Counted from the stretch's first letter, positions 6,879 to 14,425 are shown. The stretch: DNA of 15,508 nucleotides from CAZHRJ01 sp964534765 (GCA_964534765.1 CAZHRJ010000072.1:1-15508); one strand, 5' to 3'. The notes: generated by a model not told the origin, from the letters alone. Translations and numbers: made by a program.

Positions 6879-8018
6879 CTATTTCTTTCCGGGCGAGTTC
6901 CAGACCAGGCGTGCGTATTTCCGGCCATTCTTGAACGCGAATCCCCATCGGGCCGGTTTGGTTTTCCTTGCGTCGACGTGGACGTGGTAGGTGAAATATT
7001 TTTTTCCGTTGGAATTCGTGCGCTGATATTCGTACAGCCCGACCCCGCCCGGGGAAATCACGCCATTGACTTCCAGATAATCGCAAATCTGCGCGAGACT
7101 CGCCGCGTCTTTTAAATTCACCCGCCCGTCCCGGTTCACATCGTCAAATGCCCCGTCCGCCGGCGCTGAATCGACGATGATGTCCGCCGCCAGACCATAG
7201 AGGTGATAGGAATTCCCCGCCGCTTCCGGCAGCATCCGGTTGTAATCGGGCGTCCGGTATCCGCTGAGCACCCGGATTCCCTTGCACTCATAATGGGGTG
7301 ATCGGTCGATGATCTCGACCAGCCGTTCGACTTTAATGATCAGGGAATACCGGATGATCGCGTATTTTGGAAAATAGCGGCGTTGATTTTCGGTTCTGGA
7401 ATTCGACACAAAATCACGGACCCGGAATAATTTCGACACGTGCAGGTCCATGATCTCCGGAGTGACTTCAATAAACCGATCCGGAACCTGCCGGTCATCG
7501 GCATGGGCGGGATAGGCACCGACCACGTAGCCGTTGATGTGGTTTCTCTGGATGCGCGCCTTTTTTGGCACCAGGATGGTCAAGCTCAGGCTGTCGGCCG
7601 CCGCGTCCGGCGCGGCCCGAAACTGAAAGTGGATCGGATAGGACCCGCCGGTGTCGGGCATGTTCAGGATGACCTCCGCCGCCCCGTTTCGGCCCGCCGT
7701 CTGGCCGCCGTCGATTGTAAAATTTGATGGGATCTGAATACCCAGGACTTCGATTCCCGGTGAATCGGACCGGCTTTCCCGGTCGATTTTCACGGTCATG
7801 CGGCTTCCCGGCTTGGCGATGACTGCCATTGCCGGATCAAGGACCGCGTCGTAGGCGACGTTGTCATAGGGGTCGCTCCAGACGCATCGAACCACCATGC
7901 GATTTGCGCTTTTCGTCGCGGCCCCCGCCGCCCAGGTCTGCGCGAGAAGCAGGATACCCGCCCCGATCCATCGCGGAATCGTGCCGAATGACGGTTTCAC
8001 AGCGCCAGCGTACTTCAA
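6879..8018 (-). CDS. Secreted M15/DUF882-like peptidase with embedded EF-hand motif
   Basis: A protein of 379 residues. It has an N-terminal hydrophobic signal (about residues 16-34, WIGAGILLLAQTWAAGAA) and a beta-rich region of unknown role. The C-terminal part resembles zinc D-Ala-D-Ala peptidases: SGYRTPDYN (252-260), the zinc motif S-x-H-x2-G-x-A-x-D (Ser270, His272, Asp279) and YHVHVDAR with His345 and His347. Murein cleavage in the periplasm is the likely role. Between the two zinc motifs sits DVNRDGRVNLKD (293-304), a dockerin/EF-hand-type calcium loop. The first start is TTG at 8018; a GTG at codon 7 (8000) is an alternative, and neither has a clear ribosome site. It is convergent with fabF (11-nt gap) and divergent from alaS. 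Confidence 0.75.
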   Translation of the reverse strand: MKYAGAVKPSFGTIPRWIGAGILLLAQTWAAGAATKSANRMVVRCVWSDPYDNVAYDAVLDPAMAVIAKPGSRMTVKIDRESRSDSPGIEVLGIQIPSNFTIDGGQTAGRNGAAEVILNMPDTGGSYPIHFQFRAAPDAAADSLSLTILVPKKARIQRNHINGYVVGAYPAHADDRQVPDRFIEVTPEIMDLHVSKLFRVRDFVSNSRTENQRRYFPKYAIIRYSLIIKVERLVEIIDRSPHYECKGIRVLSGYRTPDYNRMLPEAAGNSYHLYGLAADIIVDSAPADGAFDDVNRDGRVNLKDAASLAQICDYLEVNGVISPGGVGLYEYQRTNSNGKKYFTYHVHVDARKTKPARWGFAFKNGRKYARLVWNSPGKK

Positions 8019-8050
8019 GTCCGACGCGTTTTCACCCCGGCCTGTGATTG

Positions 8051-8080
8051 TTGCCCCTGACGGAGTTTTTAGGGTAATAT
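8051..8080 (+). promoter_or_regulatory. Candidate promoter of alaS
   Basis: TTGCCC (8051-8056, 4 of 6 to -35), an 18-nt spacer and TAATAT (8075-8080) as -10. The ATG of alaS is at 8088, about where transcription would start, so the mRNA would be leaderless or nearly so. The lack of a Shine-Dalgarno agrees with this. Confidence 0.4.
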
Positions 8081-8087
8081 CCCCGCG

Positions 8088-10697
8088 ATGATGACGGGAT
8101 CACAGCTCCGACAACTTTTTTTGACTTTCTTTGAGAAACGCGGCCACACCCGTGTGCCGAGCGCGCCGCTGGTGCCGAAGGACAAGTCACTCTTGTTCAA
8201 TATCGCTGGGATGGTGCCGTTCAAACCCTATTTCCTGGGTGAAGTCGCCCCGCCGTTTCCGCGCGCCGTCTCCTCGCAAAAATGTATCCGGACGAACGAC
8301 ATCGAGCGGGTCGGCACGACGGCGCGGCATCTGACATTTTTTGAGATGCTGGGAAATTTTTCATTCGGAGATTATTTCAAGCGCGAGGCGATAGGTTGGG
8401 GGTGGGAGTTTCTGACGCGGGAAGTGGGCCTTCCGGCGAATCTGCTGTATGCGACGGTTTACGAAAAGGATGAAGACGCCCACCGGCTGTGGGGCGAGAT
8501 CGCGGGCCTTCCGGCGTCCCGGATTGTGCGGCTGGGCCGGGAACACAATTTCTGGGAAGTCGGGCCCACGGGTCCCTGCGGGCCCTGTTCGGAGATTTTA
8601 TACGATCACGGCCCCGAGTACAGCTGCGGCCAGCCGACCTGCGCGCCCGGCTGTGACTGTGACCGGTACATGGAAGTTTGGAACCTGGTGTTTATGGAAT
8701 TCAATCAGGTCAACGGCAATCTGGCGCCCCTCCCAAAAAAAAACATCGACACCGGAATGGGCCTTGAGCGTCTCGCATCCATTCTCCAGGGGAAAAAAAC
8801 CAATTTCGAAACGGATCTGATCCATCCCCTGATCGATGAGGCGCGCGCGATCCCGGGCGTGGCCGGCGCCGGCCCGAATGACCGGCGGTCGCAGGTCGCG
8901 TTTAATGTGATTGGCGATCATCTGCGGGCCACTGTCTTTCTACTGGCCGACGGCGTTCGGCCATCGAATGAGGACCGCGGCTATGTTCTCCGGCGGCTCA
9001 TCCGGCGCGCCGCGGCCGCGATGCGAAGGCTCGGCCGGCCCGGCCCGGCCCTCCATGAACTCGTCCCTTGCGCGGCCGAACTTTTCGGAGACGCATTCCC
9101 CGAGCTTAAGCTGGGCGAAACGCCGATCCGTCGGGAGCTTCTGGCGGAGGAGGAGCGATTTGCCCGAACGCTGGATGTGGGGATGGAACGGGTAAGCCGC
9201 GTGATCGGAGATCTTCGCCGGTCAAGCGAGACCCGGATGCCGGGCGATGAGGCGTTTCTTCTCTACGATACCTATGGCTTCCCGCTCGATCTGACGGAGG
9301 ATCTTCTATTGGAGGAGGGATTCACGGTGGATCGGCCGGAATTTGAGCGGTTGATGGAAGAGCAGAAGAGCCGCGCGCGTGCGGCGTTCACGGCGGCCCA
9401 CGGGGGCGCGGAGGCGATGTACGTCTCGGTTTCGGAGCCGACGGTTTTTGTCGGATACGACAGTCTGCGTGTCGATGCGGCGGTCGCGCATCTGGCCCGG
9501 GAAGGCCGATTTGTGGAAACGGTCCAGGAGGGCGAGTCCATGGAGTTTCTGGCGGACAAAACGCCCTTCTATGCCGAGCGCGGCGGCCAGGTTGGCGATC
9601 AAGGGGCGGCCCGGAGCGACTCGGCGGAAATCCGCGTGGATGGATGCATGCCGGTGGGAAAGGTATCGGTTCATCGCGGCACGGTCACGCGCGGGACCGT
9701 CCGCGTGGGCGATCGGCTGACGCTGGAAGTCGACGCGAATCGGCGTGGGTCGATCATGAAGAATCACACCGGCACGCACCTCTTGCACGCCGCGCTTCGA
9801 ATCATCCTCGGCGATCACGTTCGGCAGGCCGGATCCCTGGTAGCGCCCGCCCGGCTCCGGTTCGATTTTTCGCATTCCGCGGCGCTAGGCGATCAATCCT
9901 TGGAAGTGGAGGCGCTGGTGAACGGGTGGATTCAGGACAACCTGCCGGTGATGGTATCGGAGATGTCGATGCCGGAGGCCAAAGATTCGGGCGCGTTGAT
10001 GTTGTTTGACGAAAAATACGGCGCCCGGGTGCGGGTGGTGCGGGTGGGGTCCGGGGAGTCGGTCGAGCTCTGCGGCGGGACGCACTGCCGGTCGACGGGA
10101 GAAATCGGGTTTTTCAAAATCATTTCCGATTCGGCGCTCGCCGCAGGTGTGCGGCGGATTGACGCCGTGTCAGGTCCCGGCGCGGTGCGCTATGTGCAGG
10201 ATCTTGCGCGGGATGTCCGAGCATTTGAGCGCGCGACCAGGGTCCCGCTGGGCGACGCGGCGGGATTATTCGAAAAAATTCAGAAGGAAAAAAAGGATCT
10301 GGAGAAAAAATTAAAGGAGTCCCGGCAAAAGGGCGGATCGGCCGAAGACCTGACCGATCGGCGGGAGCGGTTGGGTGATCTGGCGTATATCGTGACCGAA
10401 ACCGGGGAGACGGAACTGGACGTGATTCGAGGCATGGCCGAGCGGTTGAGGGACAAGATCGCCGGCCCGGTTTTCCTGGGCTCCCGATCGGCCGCGGGAG
10501 CGCAACTGGTCATGGCCGTTCCGAAAACTCTCACGGACCGGTTTCACGCCGGAAAGATCATCGGTCAGGTGGCCGTGCTGGTCGGCGGCCGCGGCGGCGG
10601 CCGGCCCGATTTCGCGCAGGCCGGGGGCAAGGACGCCGGGAAGCTGCCCGAAGCTCTGAATGAAGCGCGTCGGCTGATCACGCAGACGGCATCGTAG
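8088..10697 (+). CDS. alaS: Alanyl-tRNA synthetase
   Basis: A class II synthetase that charges tRNA-Ala, 869 residues, full length. In order: the catalytic domain (FEMLGNFSFGDYFKREAI, TGPCGPCSEI, EVWNLVFMEFNQ, NIDTGMGLERL), the tRNA-recognition region, the editing domain with zinc-type ligands His560-x3-His564 (HTGTH) and Cys662/His666 (CGGTH), a coiled-coil-like lysine/glutamate stretch (EKIQKEKKDLEKKLKESRQ), and the C-Ala domain GGRGGGRPDFAQAGG. A Cys-rich insert, CGQPTCAPGCDCDR, near residue 180 occurs in many bacterial homologues. ATG ATG at 8088 starts the protein; the first is taken. It is a single-gene unit, convergent with the downstream minus-strand gene. Confidence 0.97.
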   Translation: MMTGSQLRQLFLTFFEKRGHTRVPSAPLVPKDKSLLFNIAGMVPFKPYFLGEVAPPFPRAVSSQKCIRTNDIERVGTTARHLTFFEMLGNFSFGDYFKREAIGWGWEFLTREVGLPANLLYATVYEKDEDAHRLWGEIAGLPASRIVRLGREHNFWEVGPTGPCGPCSEILYDHGPEYSCGQPTCAPGCDCDRYMEVWNLVFMEFNQVNGNLAPLPKKNIDTGMGLERLASILQGKKTNFETDLIHPLIDEARAIPGVAGAGPNDRRSQVAFNVIGDHLRATVFLLADGVRPSNEDRGYVLRRLIRRAAAAMRRLGRPGPALHELVPCAAELFGDAFPELKLGETPIRRELLAEEERFARTLDVGMERVSRVIGDLRRSSETRMPGDEAFLLYDTYGFPLDLTEDLLLEEGFTVDRPEFERLMEEQKSRARAAFTAAHGGAEAMYVSVSEPTVFVGYDSLRVDAAVAHLAREGRFVETVQEGESMEFLADKTPFYAERGGQVGDQGAARSDSAEIRVDGCMPVGKVSVHRGTVTRGTVRVGDRLTLEVDANRRGSIMKNHTGTHLLHAALRIILGDHVRQAGSLVAPARLRFDFSHSAALGDQSLEVEALVNGWIQDNLPVMVSEMSMPEAKDSGALMLFDEKYGARVRVVRVGSGESVELCGGTHCRSTGEIGFFKIISDSALAAGVRRIDAVSGPGAVRYVQDLARDVRAFERATRVPLGDAAGLFEKIQKEKKDLEKKLKESRQKGGSAEDLTDRRERLGDLAYIVTETGETELDVIRGMAERLRDKIAGPVFLGSRSAAGAQLVMAVPKTLTDRFHAGKIIGQVAVLVGGRGGGRPDFAQAGGKDAGKLPEALNEARRLITQTAS

Positions 10698-10717
10698 CCG
10701 GCGCGGAAAAAAGGGCA

Positions 10718-10770
10718 TTCACCGCAGAGGCGCAAAGATGACACAGAGCTGACGCGGAGAAAAAGGAAGG
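10718..10770. repeat. 'CCGCAGAGGCGCA'-type dispersed repeat after alaS
   Basis: This purine-rich stretch in the convergent gap has a quasi-periodic CGCAGAG/CACAGAG/CGCGGAG pattern (ACCGCAGAGGCGCAAAGATG, then ACACAGAG, then GACGCGGAGAAAAAGG). Sequences of this style are known to me as short dispersed intergenic repeats in many environmental bacteria. Only one copy lies in this window, so its repeat status rests on resemblance. Confidence 0.45.
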
Positions 10771-10791
10771 TTCTATTGAAGTGAGAGATGA

Positions 10792-11403
10792 TTACGGCTT
10801 GCTTTTTTCCGGTTCCATATCCTGTTTCCGCATTCGAATCAGGTTCAGCGTCACCTTCCCCGCCTTGCTCATTGTCTCACCGGACGCTTGCATGCCGCGC
10901 CAGACATTTCCATGGAAGGTCGGCTTGGGCGCCGATCGCTTGTCCATGCCCGGAAGCTCCGCGCTCGCCTGGTCCGCCAGTTTCTTCTCCATGGCCGGAA
11001 TGACCAGCTTGCCGCGTTTGTCGAATTCGACCTGGCGCATCATCTGAAACAGGGTCTGAGAAAAACTGAGAAGCTGCTCGGGCGTCGCGTTCATCTGGCC
11101 GGAGTCTTCGTAAAAATTCGTATAGTACCGGATCAGGCGTCTTAACATCTCCGTCTCCGTCGATCCACCGGCGCTTTTATCGTAGAGCATCCGGCTAAGG
11201 AGCAGCCGTTTCTTCATCTCCCGGCGCCTCGCCCGGATATGGTTTCGATATCGGATGATGATGCTGTCCACAAAACTCGTCGACAGAAAGATGATCAGCG
11301 CCGTGACGGCCAGCATGGCCCAGATCTCGGGCCCAAAATTCCAGTCCCGACCGGGTCCGATCGCGTCTTTAAATCCCGATCCCAAATTATCAAGCGGATT
11401 CAT
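10792..11403 (-). CDS. Single-pass membrane protein of unknown function
   Basis: Not recognised. It is 203 residues with a short N-terminal part, one membrane helix (about 27-50, EIWAMLAVTALIIFLSTSFV), then a strongly basic stretch (RYRNHIRARRREMKKR, 51-66). The positive-inside rule puts the long C-terminal part in the cytoplasm. That part is helical and rich in Arg, Met and Gln (MLRRLIRYYTNFYEDSG, LLSFSQTLFQMMRQVEF), ending in a lysine- and arginine-rich tail. It is the best equipped gene here for expression: TTGACT-N17-TATCAT promoter and AGGAGGTG 7 nt before the ATG. It follows the DUF1223 gene on the same strand but has its own promoter. A scaffold or regulatory membrane role is possible but unproven. 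Confidence 0.75.
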   Translation of the reverse strand: MNPLDNLGSGFKDAIGPGRDWNFGPEIWAMLAVTALIIFLSTSFVDSIIIRYRNHIRARRREMKKRLLLSRMLYDKSAGGSTETEMLRRLIRYYTNFYEDSGQMNATPEQLLSFSQTLFQMMRQVEFDKRGKLVIPAMEKKLADQASAELPGMDKRSAPKPTFHGNVWRGMQASGETMSKAGKVTLNLIRMRKQDMEPEKSKP

Positions 11404-11410
11404 GTCTCAT

Positions 11411-11418
11411 CACCTCCT
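11411..11418 (-). promoter_or_regulatory. Strong Shine-Dalgarno fixing the start at 11403
   Basis: AGGAGGTG on the minus strand, 7 nt before the ATG. It is the only near-perfect ribosome site in the window and confirms this start. Confidence 0.8.
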
Positions 11419-11442
11419 GATGTCCTCATCCCCAGCCCTACA

Positions 11443-11471
11443 ATGATATGGGCGGAGACCTCGACAGTCAA
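11443..11471 (-). promoter_or_regulatory. Sigma-70-type promoter of the 203-residue membrane protein
   Basis: On the minus strand TTGACT (11471-11466, 5 of 6), a 17-nt spacer and TATCAT (11448-11443, 5 of 6). Transcription would start near 11436, leaving a leader of about 33 nt with the ribosome site. Confidence 0.7.
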
Positions 11472-11489
11472 ATGAATCGGGGCACAGGG

Positions 11490-12290
11490 TCAACGGGGAT
11501 GGTCCGGGTCCCAGATGGCCGCCTGCTCCACTACCAGGGTTTTGTGGTCCTGGATCCAGGAAACAATCATCATGCCGGACAGATACATCAACTGAAACTC
11601 CGCGCGGCCGCCATCCCGGCCCATCCGGACCGGGACAGGATCCGCGAGAGTCCGGACGACGTTGACATGCCGTAGGGTCCGGCCGCCGTTTTCGCCGGAG
11701 GTTACGCTCGACGATGCTTGCGGCAGAATGCTTGCCGCAAAAATCCATTTCAGCCCGGCATTAGCCGTCGCGGCATTTGCCGGCCCGGAATCATCCGGGC
11801 GTCGGATCACGCCGACCCGGGCGAGTACCCTGGCCCTGCCGCTAAGGCGGGTATCGACGGACATTTCCAAGGCGACGTTGGCCGGCCGGGACATTTGTTT
11901 CTGGATCGCTTCCCATATCTTCGAGCGGCGCGATCCGAGCGTCTCATGCGTTCCGTCGATCACCGCCTGGGGTGTGTAAGCGGATGACAATTGCATCTTC
12001 CGCGCGTAGATCCATTGCCGGGAGGAAAACGCCGCCGCCGAGAACGGGTCCCGCCAGCCGATATCATCCCAGTAATCCACGTGAAAGGAAATCGGAATGA
12101 TCCGGCCGCGCGCGGCGTCGTATCGTTTCAAGTCGGCCAAAAACTGGTCCGCCGGCGGACAACTTGAACAGCCCTCGGACGTAAACAGTTCGACGAGGAC
12201 ATTTTTTTCAGATGGCGCCGGCGGAACCGTGTCGATATCGGCCGTGTCCGCTCCGAAGACCAAAAGGAAAGCCGCGAACAGAGCCGGCAT
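11490..12290 (-). CDS. DUF1223 secreted thioredoxin-like protein
   Basis: 266 residues from the ATG at 12290. DUF1223 hallmarks follow one another: VELFTSEGCSSCPPAD (Cys41-x2-Cys44, a thioredoxin-like active-site pair), SFHVDYWDDIGWRDPFS, SSRQWIYARKMQLSSAYTPQAVIDG and a beta-rich C-terminal part ending in a QDHKTLVVEQAAIW block. The N-terminus MPALFAAFLLVFGADT is hydrophobic and fits a short signal or anchor, so a periplasmic redox or thiol role is likely. The family's reaction is not established. The frame is open to 12365, but that overlaps the CDGSH gene; the ATG at 12290 lies 8 nt after its stop and is preferred. No clear ribosome site, consistent with co-translation. Confidence 0.85.
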   Translation of the reverse strand: MPALFAAFLLVFGADTADIDTVPPAPSEKNVLVELFTSEGCSSCPPADQFLADLKRYDAARGRIIPISFHVDYWDDIGWRDPFSAAAFSSRQWIYARKMQLSSAYTPQAVIDGTHETLGSRRSKIWEAIQKQMSRPANVALEMSVDTRLSGRARVLARVGVIRRPDDSGPANAATANAGLKWIFAASILPQASSSVTSGENGGRTLRHVNVVRTLADPVPVRMGRDGGRAEFQLMYLSGMMIVSWIQDHKTLVVEQAAIWDPDHPR

Positions 12291-12298
12291 GGGTTCGA

Positions 12299-12538
12299 TC
12301 AGCGGAACGTCTCGTGCGACCCGTCGCAGAGATGGCCGGCCCGGCTGTGCTTGCAGCCGCACCACGCGATCTGCAGGGGCGCGTCGACGGTGACTTTGGC
12401 CGGAGAAAAATTACTTCCCTTATGCGATCCATCACAGAAGGGCTGGCGGCGCGACCGGCCGCATCGGCACCAGAAGTAGGTCCCGGGAGACATCTGGAGA
12501 ATGAAGGGTCGGGTTTGGGCGACCTCGGGTTTGTCCAT
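12299..12538 (-). CDS. Dual CDGSH iron-sulfur protein
   Basis: 79 residues with two complete CDGSH [2Fe-2S] sites. Site one has Cys24, Cys26, Cys35 and His39 (CRCGRSRRQPFCDGSH). Site two has Cys60, Cys62, Cys71 and His75 (CGCKHSRAGHLCDGSH). This is the small bacterial two-motif type of the NEET/CDGSH group, likely a soluble electron or cluster carrier. It starts MDKPEVAQTRPFIL, 12 nt after the end of the phage portal fragment, with only a weak AGGAT upstream. The DUF1223 gene follows after 8 nt, so the two should be co-transcribed and may share a redox task. Its native promoter region may have been replaced by the phage-derived DNA. Confidence 0.9.
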   Translation of the reverse strand: MDKPEVAQTRPFILQMSPGTYFWCRCGRSRRQPFCDGSHKGSNFSPAKVTVDAPLQIAWCGCKHSRAGHLCDGSHETFR

Positions 12539-12550
12539 GTTCCGGTCATC

Positions 12551-13195
12551 CTATTCCTGATCCCGCCTCTTAGCAACCCCCTGCGAGAATGGATGATACC
12601 ATGCGGGCCTGCGCAACCATTCACCAATCAGCCCCGCATCTCGCATCTTGACCCCCGTCTCCAGCGTCAGCTTCTCCGCCTGCGCCTGTTTCGGCGACTC
12701 CTGCAAATTCGTCCGGTGAAACTGCACTTCCGTCCGGAACTCCGGAAATTCCCATACTTTCAGCGCGAGGTCATAAACACGCTCGATCATCCGCTTGATC
12801 CCAAGCTGTGCCGAAATTGCCGCCCGCGCCATGAGCCGCGCCTGCGCCTCCGCCCAAGTCCCGCTCGGCCCGTAGCTCCGGCCAAGCAACATCGGAACCA
12901 GGTGCATGCCGGTGATGAGTTGTTCCTCCATCGCCCGTAGTTTTTCATAAAACCGTTCCGTTGGGGTCGACGCCTGTTTGTATTCCATCTCGACGTTGCT
13001 GTAAGTCACGAGGTTGGTGTCGATGTCCAGATTTTCGACGAGGTCGCCGAGCTGATTAAAATTCGCATCGATCCGCTGCTTGTATTCCTCGTCGGTCTCG
13101 CCCCGCTTTTGCGTGTCCGGCCGGTAGACGAAATGCATCCGCGGCCACGCGGCGTTGAGTTGCGCCCGCGCCATCGCAGGGATGATCTGCCTCTG
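12551..13195 (-). pseudogene. Phage portal-like protein, C-terminal fragment
   Basis: The frame encodes about 215 residues, open from after a TGA at 13198-13196; the first ATG is at 13174. The text reads like the C-terminal half of a phage portal protein: ITDEEYK-like acidic segment, VTYSNVEMEYKQ, LITGMHLVPMLLGRSYGPSGTWAEAQARLM, a helical stretch with IERVYDLAL, then ETGVKMRDAGLIGEWLRR. Portal proteins form the head-vertex ring of tailed phages and are usually 400-600 residues. The N-terminal half is missing, and the upstream DNA belongs to the Fic gene. No head, tail or terminase neighbour is present, so this is a relic. The portal assignment rests on pattern memory; another phage structural protein is possible. 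Confidence 0.55.
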
Positions 13196-14354
13196 TCAGG
13201 ATGTTGAGATAGGGGGCGTACGAGAAAATCCGGCCGCGGGCCTTGCCTGTGAACTCTCGGACAAACCCGAGCTTTTCCAGATTTCTCATGGCGCTGGTGA
13301 CAGTCGGAAACGACAGTCCGAGTTCCTTGTGGGCGCTCGATAGAGAGAGGATGCCGCGTTCCTTGAGCAGATCGTGAACGCGGACCGCCGACGCGGCCGC
13401 TTTGCCCAGGCGCTGAATCTGCCCGCGGTGCCGGTCGAACATCATGTTCAGCTTCTTCGCGCTCTCGCAGGCTTCCCGGGAAACCTCCTCCACGCCGGTG
13501 AGATAGAATTCAAGCCAGCCTTCCCAATCTCCCCGAGTTCGGACATTCTGGAGCGCTTCATAATAGTCCTGTCGGCGTTCCCTGAAAAACAGGCTCAGAT
13601 ACAAGAGCGGCTGGGACAGCGCGCCTTCCGCGCAGAGAATAAATGTGATCAGAAGCCGGCCCAGCCGGCCGTTTCCGTCCAGAAAGGGGTGAATGGACTC
13701 AAACTGCGCATGGACCAGTCCCGCCTTGATCAGCGACGGCGTGCGCACCGGGTCGCCATGCAGGAATTTTTCAAGAGATCCGAGCGCCGGCAGAACTTCG
13801 TGGGGCGGCGGCGGCACGTATCGGGCGTTTCCCGGACGCGTCCCCCCGACCCAGTTCTGGGTCCGCCGAAACTCGCCCGGCCTCTTGTCGCTTCCCCGGC
13901 CGCCCTTCAGAAGAATCTTGTGGATCTCGCGGATGAGCCGCAGACTCAAGGGGAACCCGTCGTTCAGGCGTTTCAATCCGTACCGCATCGCCTTCACATA
14001 ATTCGAGACTTCCTGAACATCCTTCAAAGGCACGCCGGGCGCCTCCTCGTTCTCGTACAGGAGAAGGTCCGACAGGGAAGACTGCGTCCCCTCGATCTGA
14101 GAGGAGAGCACCGCCTCCTTGCGGACGTACATGTAAAGAAACAGCGTCGGATTGGGAATGATGGACGTCATCCCGTCCAGCCGTCCCAGGCCGCGATTGG
14201 CGCGCTCCATCACGTCCTGCATCCGCCCGTCAAAACGGACAGGCGGGTCGGGCGGCAGGGAGCGCGGGATAAAGCACGTAAACGGTTCCGGCCGGGTCCT
14301 CTCAGTGACCCATCGTCCCGACCGGGTCGAGCGCTGAATCGGTTTGGGTTCCAT
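13056..14354 (-). CDS. Fic-family AMP transferase, C-terminus fused to phage sequence
   Basis: Fic enzymes usually transfer AMP from ATP to target hydroxyls. Residues 222-233 are the complete active-site motif HPFLDGNGRLGR. Residues 84-89 (SSQIEG) are the [S/T]xxxE[G/N] inhibitory helix, here N-terminal (class II), so the enzyme can restrain itself without a separate antitoxin. A Fic_N-type region (about 40-110) precedes the core. A winged-helix-like segment (about 330-385, LSSAHKELGLSFPTVTSAMR) closes it. The family-typical ending YLNILTE reaches Glu388 at 13193-13191. The last 44 residues are out-of-frame reading of the portal fragment, so only a few native residues were lost and the protein may still be active. 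ATG at 14354; no clear ribosome site. Confidence 0.85.
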   Translation of the reverse strand: MEPKPIQRSTRSGRWVTERTRPEPFTCFIPRSLPPDPPVRFDGRMQDVMERANRGLGRLDGMTSIIPNPTLFLYMYVRKEAVLSSQIEGTQSSLSDLLLYENEEAPGVPLKDVQEVSNYVKAMRYGLKRLNDGFPLSLRLIREIHKILLKGGRGSDKRPGEFRRTQNWVGGTRPGNARYVPPPPHEVLPALGSLEKFLHGDPVRTPSLIKAGLVHAQFESIHPFLDGNGRLGRLLITFILCAEGALSQPLLYLSLFFRERRQDYYEALQNVRTRGDWEGWLEFYLTGVEEVSREACESAKKLNMMFDRHRGQIQRLGKAAASAVRVHDLLKERGILSLSSAHKELGLSFPTVTSAMRNLEKLGFVREFTGKARGRIFSYAPYLNILTEADHPCDGAGATQRRVAADAFRLPAGHAKAGRDRRGIQAADRCEF

Positions 14355-14358
14355 GATT

Positions 14359-14409
14359 CGTTATTAAAACATAGCATCCCATTGTTTAATTATAAAGGGC
14401 GTTATTAAA
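14359..14409 (-). promoter_or_regulatory. Candidate fic promoter with paired 10-bp direct repeats
   Basis: On the minus strand a perfect -10 TATAAT lies at 14394-14389; no convincing -35 was found. It is bracketed by two exact copies of TTTAATAACG (CGTTATTAAA on the + strand, at 14359-14368 and 14400-14409), 41 nt apart, close to four helical turns. Such spacing would suit a regulator bound at both sites, possibly the winged-helix end of the Fic protein. The segment is much more AT-rich than its surroundings. Confidence 0.45.
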
Positions 14410-14425
14410 GTTTGGCGAAGGGGCG

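Noticed and set aside
6872..6887. AAGAAAT-CT-ATTTCTT palindrome between fabF and the peptidase gene
   Set aside because: Only 7 bp, AT-rich and with a 2-nt loop, so too weak to call a bidirectional terminator.
8735..8746. A9 run with an in-frame A_AAA_AAC slippery-like heptamer in alaS
   Set aside because: It encodes the conserved PKKNIDTGMG segment and the frame continues intact; programmed frameshifting is not needed.
10010..10100. CGGTHC in alaS as a possible extra metal site
   Set aside because: The additional Cys after CGGTH is common in bacterial AlaRS and does not mark a new function.
13374..14408. 344-codon open frame on the plus strand
   Set aside because: Antisense to fic, whose HPFLDGNGRLGR and SSQIEG motifs prove the other strand; the frame is a GC-driven shadow.
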